Assembly (NCBI GenBank): GCA_011316305.1
Contig: SAUG01000040.1
Span: forward strand, 434,001-498,000
Direction of reading: 5' to 3'
From: Rusavskia elegans
Taxonomy: Eukaryota > Ascomycota > Lecanoromycetes > Teloschistales > Teloschistaceae
Length of the DNA: 64,000 nucleotides
Positions within the stretch are counted from its first letter, which is position 1. Each line of letters begins with the position of its first letter. Of the stretch, positions 33,701 to 43,981 are shown one piece after another. The translations under genes were made by a program, and so were the position numbers. The notes under the pieces were generated by a model that saw only the letters and a program-made list of their open reading frames with translations, had not been told where the DNA came from and searched no databases.

Positions 33701-34277
33701 AAGGCTTATCGCATCCCGAGGCGGCTGGAGCACCCGGAGGTGACAGAGTTTTCCCGCACCCTGTAACAAATAATAAGCTTTTGATTCGAGATTTCAGGGT
33801 CGACACGTACAGCATTCCTGCGCGTACTCTAAGCCCGCGTATTGGAAGTTATTGGCTTTGCAAGCTGTAGTACATTTTTCCACAGTCATCGCTGCCGCTC
33901 CACCCGGAACGGTGTTTGTGAGGCCAGTGGTAAGAGTGCGTGGCGCTTGATCCCTGTATCGACAGCATTGTAAGCTCGTCAAGCTTTCATAGCAAAGGAG
34001 CGTATCGGGTCAAGCGAGGATGACACTTTGAGGAAACATCCTAACGAAAGGCCCAGCAAAGGAAACAATCGAGGAAGATACTGACGTGTAACATCCGATA
34101 GAAGTCCATCCCGCGGGTCCGGGGTTAGTGACTGCTCGTTTCTGCAGGATATGGGATTGAGATAATGTTCCCTTGAGTAATTCAGTAGCTAATCCCCTGA
34201 CATCGCAGAGCCATGATACATACTAGGGATACACAGGCGAGCAGGGAGCAGAAGATTTGAGAGGATAGTGGAGCCAT
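30782..34277 (-). CDS. secreted WSC-domain glyoxal oxidase (copper radical oxidase, AA5_1-like)
   Basis: Ten exons (34277-34224, 34141-34086, 33953-33811, 33760-33659, 33488-33128, 33080-32871, 32822-32692, 32642-32188, 32078-31617, 31567-30782) sum to 919 residues. Exon 1 is a signal peptide (MAPLSSQIFCSLLACVSL). Three WSC domains follow: GWTSIGCYT...CWCGK...EYCGGSNR, GWTYRGCYVD...CYCGK...KCGGASR, and a less typical third, CLSRC...CFCGD...FYCGGGSR. A Ser/Thr-rich linker separates the first two. The catalytic domain keeps the expected marks: DVFCSAG (cross-linked Cys), RWYPSGMIMSNGSMLVVGGQ, ARMYHSEAI (Tyr-His ligands) and SSTHGNSMGQR (His ligand). Such enzymes oxidise aldehydes and release H2O2 outside the cell; WSC domains probably bind wall or plant glucans. 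Probable role: peroxide supply for wall or plant-biomass work. Confidence 0.92.
33567..33599. repeat. 3 x 11-bp tandem repeat in an intron
   Basis: Three near-identical units of GCTCCGAAGTC (the third has T for C) sit inside the 170-nt intron between WSC1 and the Ser-rich linker exon of the glyoxal oxidase gene. Confidence 0.85.
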
Positions 34278-36720
34278 GATAGGCTATCGAACGAGAGTGA
34301 AGCGCTGCTCGCTGGGGCAAGAATAGTAACGAAGGACGATGCAAAAGAGCAATCAAAGAATGACTAGTATCCACAAGTTTACGATGGGATGAAGCTCCCT
34401 TTTATGCATCCAGCCAGACTTCAGTGACAGTCGTCCCTGTAATTACCAGCTTCCCAAAGCAGCTATAGCCTTTCCATCACATTGGATGACTGTCGGCTAT
34501 TCAACCATAACGGCCAACTACATTCCAGCCTTGCAGAGTAAGGCTTCGTATCGCTTTGCGGGAGGACCTCGACGGCGCAATCTGGCCCCGCCCCATTTTA
34601 ATGCATTTGGCAAGATATCACATGTGGGGTTAGGCTGGCTTCCTGGAGGACTCGTTGCAATCTTGCTAGGTATAGCCAGGATTCAGGACACGGGAGCTGG
34701 AGTAGTCCCTGCTGAGCAGCCATGCCCATTCGGAGAAGAGTCCGGCCCCTACTCCGTATCGTGATATTCGGCACTACTACGCACCATGCCATGTGCTTGG
34801 TTGTTTGTCCTATCAAGAGCCGAGCAAAGAGATGCGGTTCACCACGCGCGACTCGGCAATGCACTTGTGCAGCTTGACGGCACCATTAGGCCCCCACGAA
34901 CCACGCGGAGGATAATAGGCAGGGATGCAATGTTTTAGTGGTGGATTTGTGTACCACTACTCTCCCGGGAGGCCTAGAGCACCATGGATGATCGTAACAT
35001 GGATCACAGGACGACCCAAGGCTTGGAAAATAGGCGTGAAGCGAGTTGTCCAGTAGGAAGCAGCCCGAATCCCAGGATCCATGGTTGCAGGAGGGCTCTA
35101 CCGAGTCTGGCTGTAGGTGGTGGTGGTGAGATTCTGCAGGTACCTGACTTATGCCTAATTGTGGATTGCTCCGCTCGTTACGAATGCCCGGATAGCGTTT
35201 GGATCCTGGCGGCCGGTATCCGCTTCAATACAAGGCTACCTCGAGTGGCTGCTGAGGTCGGCCTGCAGAGTTGCAGTCAGATGATAAGACCGGCAAAGCA
35301 GACATCAACACCATAATACATCATCTCCTTCACGGTGTACGCAACAGACGTCGAATCAGTGCCACTCGATTGGAAGGTTTCATGCAGATAAGGTTGCCGC
35401 AAGCGCAAAGCATGCTCTTTCCCAGAGTGTGGTTCGGCGAGCTTCGGCCCCAGGATTTGATGGGGTCGGTTGCGCCAATATGTGGGGGAGAGGTGAACTG
35501 CAGGGTGGAATTAAAAGTGGCAAGTCCTGGCTATTGTTTAGCGCCTACAACAAACTTCCAAATTTCCACATTTCCACATTTCCACATGATTTCCCGCCAA
35601 GCCTTGGACCGAAGAGCCATCTTATGATCTTACTGTCACGAGCACTCAGACGGTCAGACCTCCAGCATTCTTTCCACCAACATGGCTCGCAGGCTTCGCA
35701 GCCCCCAGACATGGTCCAGAGCATCCACAGGGTGATATGGAGCATCCGTAGATGATCGGTATGGCATCTCCTCCAGAAGCCTTTGATGCGCAGCAAATCA
35801 GTGCAACAAGAAGTACACCATCATCTGACTTCGTGTTTCTCTCCCATAGCCGCTGACTGCAATACGAGCATAATGAGCTAGACACCTACGCATATTCCTC
35901 AAAGCCCATGGACAGATTAGTAAAATATGACCACCCCATTATGCTCGTCCCGAATTGCAAGAGAGGTTCTTTGACTCTGGCGGCTCTATCTCCTACTACT
36001 GCACTGATTTAACGGCAAGGCTCGGTTGGAGTCACTCAATCAAGCCAGGACAGCTCGGTTGCAGTTCGTAAACAGGGTTGCATGCAGACGACAGTCTTCC
36101 TCTCACGACGGACGATCCGATGAGACAAGGCTCTAAGAACATGGTGATTAACAATGTTGGCTGTCATCTAGTAGCAGTACTCGAGGTAAGTGAGGAGCTA
36201 CGTCTACAAATGGAATACTTCGCGAGGAGCAAGCCATCATCTCAAAGCCTTTCAACAAGCGGAATTTCGTCACGCCGCCTGCACTCCGTACACGAAGAGA
36301 CATGCTTCCTGGCCGAGTTGATAGAACTTTGTACGGAGCTTTTCCGCCTTGATATGATGCTCTTTCCCGATGACTTGCACAGGCTGGCGTAGGATGTTTG
36401 AAGCCAATTCTTATTGTCCACATCGGCGAAACACAACGGTGAAAGACTCACAAAACGATCAGTGTAGGATGCTGGAATTTGGAGTTTGCAAGAACCGATC
36501 ATGTACTAACTGTTCCGCTAACTCCGCCTTTCAACGGGCTTGCACAGAGTAACCGCGTGCTTTCGAAATCAAGGCACGTGACCGCGCGTAATGTATGACG
36601 TAGTAGGTTTTTCCTGGCGCGACCAACATGTCGTAATTCATAAACGATCGAAGTCCATCATCGCCCCTTTTCGACGAATCTCCATCCGTCGTCACCCATC
36701 AATCATAAAGCCAGATCAAG
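34278..36720. other. 2.4-kb stretch without a supportable gene
   Basis: Many short frames occur on both strands, none with a recognisable domain, start and splice logic together. It includes a short direct repeat of ATTTCCAC (three units near 35565-35587). A CACGTGACC box at about 36575-36583 lies 140 bp before the next gene's ATG. The stretch could hide a lineage-specific gene, an RNA gene or decayed sequence. Confidence 0.35.
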
Positions 36721-37233
36721 ATGGATCCCAACAAGAATACGCGCGAGGAATTCACCAATGCCCTAGTCGTTATGCCTGTTCCCGAATTTGCATCACCAGA
36801 ATGGAAGAAGTATGTTCAGAGATCTCAGGTGCTGCTTGATAAGCTCGCCCATCACTCAGCTATGGCACCGAATTTGCAGCAGACTTACATGACGCCGGCA
36901 AACTCGAAAAATAAAGTCTACTTCGAATGGGACTTTGTAGGCCGGACCTTGGTAAGTAGCCAATCACTTTGAGTGCAATGAATGAACACTGGCTAATTTT
37001 GGCTCCAGAGTATGTTCTACGACATCAATCCGACCCTCCAGGGTCTGTCAAAGCAGGAGAAAGAGAAATGGGAGGACGCTGTAGGTCGGACGATGTTCAC
37101 GAAGATGTTGATTCTAGACACGAGGCCAGGGATGCTGGATATGATGACGGAGACAACCTATCCTGAGCAGAAGGGGGCTCACCCAGACTTTGGGGAAGAG
37201 ATTCTAGAGCTGGCGAGGCATTTCGATGATTGA
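36721..37233 (+). CDS. small uncharacterised protein, 151 residues
   Basis: Two exons (36721-36951 and 37009-37233) join at VGRTL/SMFYDINPTL across a 57-nt intron with a GTAAGT donor and CCAG acceptor. The product has no signal peptide or transmembrane segment. It is mixed alpha/beta in look, with aromatic-rich blocks (EFASPEWKKYVQ, YFEWDFVGRTL) and an acidic end (FGEEILELARHFDD). The spacing and clean splice support a real gene. I do not recognise the family. Confidence 0.7.
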
Positions 37234-37570
37234 ATTAAATAATGGCCGGAGCGCGCTGAGCTTTCCTCTGAGCGACGCAGTGAAGATGAACCTCTCTGAG
37301 TGGTCTTGGTAGAAGTTTGAAATCCTCCCATCGTGATCATTATACTATTCAAACTGTACGCTCGCTGTGACAGTCGCATTCTGTTAGTACGAGCACGTTA
37401 CCAAGCAGGGCTAAAAGGTTGGGTAGCGCCAAGATTTTCATTTTGACGCCGTTGTCGTGTAAATAAACATCCAAGTCAACCACCACACTTTCAATAACTA
37501 CAACGCAGCCTCATGGCAATCATCAGCGTTGTAGAAATAGACTCCCTGTATCTCGAGTCAAATCTATCAT
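37234..37570. promoter_or_regulatory. intergenic, exgD-like promoter side
   Basis: A 337-bp gap between co-directional genes with no coding evidence; it should contain the promoter of the glucanase gene. Confidence 0.35.
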
Positions 37571-39845
37571 ATGGCAGGTCCCCACAAGCGTGACACAAGG
37601 CTGGACCCCGAGCGAACCGTTCGATCGCATGCACGACCACGAAGGGAGCATGTGGAGCGAAATAGCCCACATAATACGCCAGGAAAGCGGGGATCCACAA
37701 TCGAATCGCCCGAGAGGCAGTATAAGGAATCTCTGGAACGACGGGAGAGAACGGAGGGAAGGGAGAGAAGGACATCAAGGCCAACTCCAGACCAATCACC
37801 GCAACACAGACGCCGCAGTCCTGAGAGAAGGCGCCGCCAGGACCCAACAGCTTACACCTCCTCCGAGAAATCTTCGAATCCTCTCAGTCTCGACTCGCTG
37901 GCAAAGCTTGACGCCTACAATGAGAAACAATCTTGGCGGCCTCAGGAGAAAGAGCGCTTACTCGCTACGAAAGAGAAGGATCGGGGCCATGAACGGCGCC
38001 AGAAGGGAAGAGTAGTCTCAGGGCGCGTCGTCAAAGACAAGACGAGACATCGGCGACATACAGAGCATAACCGGGAGAAACGAAGGGTCATCAGTGGGCC
38101 TTTGGCGGAGGAAGGCTATGTTAGAAAAAGGGGCGGTTATATTGCGGAAGACAATGGGAAGAAAAGATTCGGACGGAAGTCCTGGTTATTCGTCATCAGT
38201 GTTGTTCTATTGCTGGTCATCCTGATACCAGTGGGTGTATACGTAAGTAGAAAGCATGGCGGCGGCCAGGATTCATCTGGGGGAGGTTCATCAGACGACG
38301 GGGCGGATCCTGCGAACGAGAATCTCAAAGGTGTTGATGAGAATGATATCCCATCCACAGCGAAGAACACATACCTTGATCCATTCACTTGGTACGATAC
38401 CACCGACTTCAACGTCACCTATACAGACGAGACAGTTGGGGGGCTGTCGGTCATGGGTCTGAATTCGGCTTGGGACGATGGGACACAGGCAAATGAAAAC
38501 GTTCCACCACTGAACAAGAAGTGGGTCTATGGTACTATGCCCATTAGGGGGGTCAATATAGGCGGATGGCTGTCGATTGAGCCTTTCATCACACCTAGTC
38601 TGTTCAAGAGCTACAAGTCCAACCAGGGCATCATCGACGAATACACTTTGACCAAAGAACTGGGACCACAGAAAGCCGCAAAGATGCTGGAGAAGCACTA
38701 TGCTAAATTCATACAGGAAGACGACTTCAAGCAGATTCAAGCAGCAGGGTTTGACCACGTCAGAATCTCTTATGCCTACTGGGCCGTCACCACGTATCCC
38801 GGAGATCCCTATGTCCCCAAGATCTCCTGGCGCTACCTTTTGCGAGCGATCGAGTATTGTCGAAAGTATGGCCTTCGGGTTAATCTTGATCTCCATGCTT
38901 TACCTGGAAGCCAAAACGGCTGGAATCATAGCGGACGACAAGGGGCAATTGGCTGGCTTAATGGCACAGATGGTGATTTGAATGCTCAGAGATCTCTTGA
39001 CATCCATACGCAACTGTCAACATTTTTTGCTCAGCCTCGGTACAAGAATGTCATCGCCATCTATGGACTTGCCAATGAACCGAAGATGATTGCACTGCCT
39101 ACATCAGTGGTCCTCGACTGGGAGATCAGGGCCGCTGCTATTGTTCGGAAGAGTGGGATGCAGCAGTACCTGGTTGTTGGAGACGGATTTCTCGGCCTCA
39201 GCAAGTGGAAGGGCCAGCTGTCGGGCGTGCAGAACGTCATATTGGATGTACACCAATACACTATTTTCAATAAAAATCAGATCAACTTCCCGCACCAGAA
39301 GAAAATTCAATATGCCTGCCAGGGCTGGACAGACCAAATGAAGCAAAGCAACAATGCTATTACGGGATTCGGGCCCACGATCTGTGGCGAATGGTCTCAA
39401 GCTGATACCGACTGCGCCGTTTTCCTTAACAACGTCAACACGGGTTCTCGCTGGGAAGGAACACTGCCAACTTCAGATCCAACAACTTCTGTGACCACGC
39501 CACATTGCCCTCCAAATAGCGGCACCTGCAGCTGCGAAAAGGCGAATGCGGATCCGAGTGCCTACAGCGATGAGTACAAGCAGTGGCTCATGATGTATGC
39601 TGAGGCACAGATGGCAAGCTTTGAGACGGGGTGGGGGTGGTTCTACTGGACGTGGGTCACGGAATCGGCCCCACAATGGAGTTGGAAGGTATTTTGACCT
39701 CAAGTGGACGAGAGGTTCAAGTTGGCTAATTGTACCCTTGTAGGCTGGTATGGCAGCAGGCACCCTGCCTAAAAAGACGTGGCAGAGAGATTTCAATTGC
39801 ACCGCTGATATACCGGACTTCGCGGATCTACCGGAGACTTATTGA
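37571..39845 (+). CDS. exgD: membrane-anchored glucan 1,3-beta-glucosidase D (GH5)
   Basis: Two exons (37571-39688, 39744-39845) give 739 residues. The cytoplasmic N-terminus (about 200 residues) is very rich in Arg, Glu and Lys. One transmembrane segment (SWLFVISVVLLLVILIPVGVYV, about 199-220) makes it a type II membrane protein. The extracellular part has GVNIGGWLSIEPFITP, then DFKQIQAAGFDHVRISYAYWAV, YGLANEPK (acid/base Glu, near residue 500) and CGEWSQADTDC (nucleophile Glu, near 605), typical of GH5 family 9 exo-1,3-glucanases. A final Trp-rich segment (GWGWFYWTW) precedes the splice; exon 2 adds AGMAAGTLPKKTWQRDFNC. It trims beta-1,3-glucan in the cell wall. The order of domains matches fungal ExgD. 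Confidence 0.93.
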
Positions 39846-41346
39846 CCTGTACAAAGCTGATTTGATAGTTCATGAATAGCGATGGCGCTGGAAAGATCAG
39901 TACGCATATACAGCCTCACATACATTCTTTGCATTGGATCATTCTTGATCGACATCGACTGTAGATAGACTCGGTAGGCGTCCAAGCGACAGAAAGTCGA
40001 CTGTGGAACGTCATTAGTGTACATATCCATCATCTCCGATGACGCTCTACAATGTTATTTTGTGCCGGTCGATGGACGATGTCTCATTCGACCAGATTCG
40101 AAGAAGCCGAAAAACCGGCTCGATAGCTCGATCCCGCTACCAGACACACGCGGCAAAGAGGCATCCGTGTCTGTCGCTTGGATCAAAGATCGTTCGCGTG
40201 AAGCCTCGGTTTGGTGATACGGGAGCCGTCAGTCGTCGACGGCTGTTGTTGGTGTCAATACGTATTCTGCAATGGACCCCGGTGTCGGATATCAAGACAT
40301 GCAGTCCGGAGATTTCAGTTTCCGGGGCCATGATCTAAATCGAAGATGCAAGGTGTGATTGGTAGGGACAAGCGAGGTGGCAGCGTGTTGTCACAGAGTG
40401 TGGCACGGCCGTCATCAACGATTTAATAATGATCAGTGATCACGATGGAGGCGAAACGGGCAACAGGCTGTCCCGGTGACTAGAGTACGTACGTACGTAC
40501 GGGGCACAAGAACCCTGAATAAGCTTCCTCAAAATTCTCCTAGGCTGAGCGGCTACCCCCTGGGATTGCGGATACAGGCGAGCAAAGCTTTCCGCCTTTT
40601 CCATGTTGGACGTCGCAAGATATGGTACGGATAGATGCGTACACTCTGGACTGAATAATGTGTAAAGGAAAGATGAGACATGGGATGCGCGTCGATCAAA
40701 CCGATTATACGCGCTAAACATCCAGAGGCCCGTTCACATCCTGATGCCTCGTAGCCCGCACCAGAGTCATACTTGCCTTTGCGCACAATAAAGCCAAGTA
40801 GAGACTCAAACATGTCAGGTTGGTCAACCATCTCGATCTGGCCCTATTGAATCTAGACCCAATGACCCATTCTGGCTCTGGTGTCAGTAGTGAGGGTATC
40901 AGATGAAGACTGCCAAAGACCCCTGAGATCTGCAAGCCACGGCTTAGGAGCACATGGCAGCAGCGTGTATATAGACGCTTTAGCTTTGGTCTATCTCCCA
41001 TCAGGCAAAGCGGTCTTGGCGCTATTCTGTCCAGCCCGCCGTGATTGGAGGGGAAACGATAGATCGAAGCAGTCTTGTCGACACCACGAAGGTTCCTTTC
41101 CGGGGTGGGGGAATAATAGTATGACGGCGGTCAGCTAGACAACACACCCACACCTTTGCGGCTCTGGATGGCTTCAATCTTGTTGCTGGTCGCAAGTGAA
41201 GTCCCAACACGTTCCTGAATCAATCATGCTCAGGCACAAATGAAGGCATCATCACCATCATCGCATTTCCATCCATTCCCGAGCATTGTTCCACCTCCCG
41301 TCCTGCATGCTGATCTTCTCAACCACGTCTATCTTCCCGAGTCTCA
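39846..41346. other. 1.5-kb intergenic region with an ACGT microsatellite
   Basis: No supportable gene. A short run of about four GTAC units lies near 40485-40500. It should contain the promoter of the kinase gene at its right end. Confidence 0.4.
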
Positions 41347-43397
41347 ATGGGGAACACCCATGGCAAGCCTGTTGTCTTCACCAACGAAGGTACGTACCGA
41401 GCGAAGACTCAACAATCCATCATCAACTCGTACTGGAGGCCCAGTTGCGGCAATGCGTCGAAGGAGACTACGCGCGGAAATGAAGTCTCTGCTAACGATT
41501 CTCTGCGAGTCTCGTAGTCAATCTCAATCACTTCCGCCTGCTACGAGTGGTGGGGAAAGGGGCCTTTGGCAAGGTGCGGATCGTGGAACGAAAGGACACC
41601 GGCTTGACTTTTGCCCTCAAGTATATTCGGAAAGATGAAGGTCCGCCATCACCAATCCCACCAAGACACAGCTTTTAACATTGGTCCTTGTCCAGTGGTA
41701 CGTTCCGAGAGCGTACGCAATATCATTCGAGAGCGGCGGATGCTGGAACATCTCAATCACCCTTTCCTATGCAATTTACGCTACAGCTTTCAAGACATTG
41801 AGTACCTGTACGTTGCTCTTCATCGAGCCTTTACCGCACGGATACCCTGATCTGACAGTGACCCCAGCTATATCGTTGTCGATCTCATGAATGGCGGCGA
41901 TCTTCGGTTTCACATCTCACGCAAGACCTTCACCGAGGAAGCTGTTCGCTTTTGGATGGCGGAGCTGGGCTGCGCGCTACGATACATACACCAGCAGGGA
42001 ATTGTCCACAGAGATCTGAAGCCCGATAACGTTTTGCTGGATTCCGAGGGACACGTCCATCTCGCAGATTTTGTATGCTCCCGAATCAGTTTTTACGTTG
42101 GTGGTTACTGATATAGGATCAGAACGTGGCGTCGGAATTCAGGCCAGACAAGAAGCTACACAGCAAATCGGGCACCTTAGCATATCTAGCGCCTGAAGTC
42201 TACGGGGGCGGAGGATATTTGGACGAGGTCGATTGGTGGTCGTTGGGAGTGACCTTCTATGAAGCAATATACAACAAGGCAAGCCCTCGGAAAACAATGA
42301 GACACTGGAGACGCTGACCAGAAGAACAGAGACCTTTCACATCACACGGCCACGAAAAGCTTGAGAAAGAAATCTTGAACGGAATTCCCAATTACCCGGT
42401 CACGCTACCACCCGTATCTATGCCGTGTCTGCATGCCATAAGCTCGCTATTAGAAAAAGACAAACGGAAAAGGATAGGAGCTGCAGGTTTCGAGACCTTC
42501 TCTGATAATCCTTTCTTCCGAAACATCGATTTTGTTGCACTTGAAAGAAAACAGGTCCCTCCGATATTCATCCCATCTAGCGAGAAAACGAATTTTGATG
42601 CCACATACGATCTTGAAGAACTATTGCTCGAAGAGGCTCCCCTGGAAGCCCGTGCAAGGCGGCAGAAGCCAAGGGTGCAGCTAAAGGAAGATGCCTCGGA
42701 CAAAGAGATCCGTGTAGACGAGCTCCATCGGATGATCGAGACCTTGTTTGAGCCGTTTGACTATACCACGGTGCAGTAAGTATTGACTATGTTCACGAAC
42801 ATATTGAACGAGACGGGCTATATACTAACTACCACCTTCTCCTACAGTAACTACAAGGGGAACAGCCCCGTCGAGCCTTCTCACACCGACGCTGATCACT
42901 GGCCCCAAACTACGACCACACATTCAAAATCGTCTACCGACGACCCATATGCAGCCGATTCCCCTCACAATGGCTCTCCTCCCATGGGTACTATTCCTTC
43001 TGGACCCAAATCGACTCACTCTACGCATTCGGACTATTTTCCCGCCAACGAACATCCGCCATTGCCCTCCAATACTCCACCGCCTCTTAATGCTGTTCGC
43101 CATCCTGGTCCTACCTCGAATCCAACGAAAGGTGGCAGCCGTAGCGTTTCCAAAGGTGGGGGTATGCAAGTTACGCTCGACGGAACAGGGTCGTGGTCGC
43201 AGCTAGCGAAAGATCAAAGCGCCACGATACCGGCTGAAGCTATCAATGGCGTTGACGGCAAAGGAGGAAAGCAGGCGCATGGTATGCTAGGGTTCTTGTC
43301 GAGGCACAAGGGTAGGGAGAAGAGCCCGAAGCCGCAAGAGCCGGGAGTTTTGGGCAAAGAAGGAGCTCGGGTGGTGATCAGCAGCGGCGCAAGATAA
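41347..43397 (+). CDS. AGC-type Ser/Thr kinase, STK32/YANK-like, probably N-myristoylated
   Basis: Seven exons (41347-41389, 41518-41640, 41696-41807, 41868-42072, 42123-42278, 42330-42775, 42848-43397) sum to 544 residues. The N-terminus MGNTHGKP fits a myristoylation site. The kinase core reads [13 protein letters not shown] (Gly loop), ALKYIRK (catalytic Lys), [11 protein letters not shown], and HLADFN, where Asn replaces the Gly of DFG, as is usual in the YANK family. [12 protein letters not shown] and [17 protein letters not shown] follow. The C-terminal 200 residues are disordered, Ser/Pro/Thr-rich. The intron at 42279-42329 starts with GC instead of GT (GCAAGC); its removal restores [13 protein letters not shown]. 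Substrates of fungal YANK kinases are little known; membrane attachment is inferred. Confidence 0.92.
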
Positions 43398-43759
43398 AAC
43401 ACTGGCGGACGATGTACATGGAGATCGCATGAAGCGAGATGGTGTTTCTGGAGTGGGTGGTCTGGCTGTTGTGTTTGGGGGAATATCAATTTTGACTTGT
43501 ACCTCATTAGATCTTGCTGATTGCCTGCATACTCCTCTTTCCGACTGCTATGGGATACATATTAGTATGTCAGCCCCACCTGCCTTGTCTTCTGTCCAAA
43601 ATCTTCTAGGGTTTCGATAGTAGTATTCTGTCGTGCCTGGCTTTGCTTTTAGACTTGGTTCACAGAGCCAACAAAGACGAGAGATCTGCAAACAGATGGA
43701 TTTAGCCAAAGCGATCATATAGACGATATTTGGGCTCTCGAGGGGCTTAATAGCGACTA
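43398..43759. other. intergenic, upstream of MITE copy 2
   Basis: It holds the 3' end of the kinase gene and no recognised coding sequence. Confidence 0.35.
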
Positions 43760-43889
43760 CAGAGGATGACACCGAAAGTCCTCACCATGCGCTAGCAATC
43801 TAGGCGGGGGCTCCAGGTACCTAGTCCGGGCGACAGTAGGCTACGGGCGGCTTTTAGCGCGTGGTGAGGACTATTGGTGTCATCCTCCG
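43760..43889. mobile_element. MITE family A, copy 2 (130 bp), in the helicase promoter
   Basis: Inverted ends C(A/G)GAGGATGACACC with continued similarity over about 25 bp. TA flanks at 43758-43759 and 43890-43891. The interior is clearly related to copy 1 at 5345-5456, with an 18-bp longer middle. It ends 92 bp before the ATG of the Dhr2-like helicase. Confidence 0.85.
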
Positions 43890-43981
43890 TACTTGCCGAT
43901 AAGATAAGGGTTTCTGCCAATTCCAAGGAGCCAATTATACCCAGCAGGGCCTCAACGGTCTTTCCAAACGCTTTCGTATTG

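Noticed and set aside
40484..40502. GTAC microsatellite as a regulatory element
   Set aside because: Short simple repeat far from any gene start; nothing supports a function.
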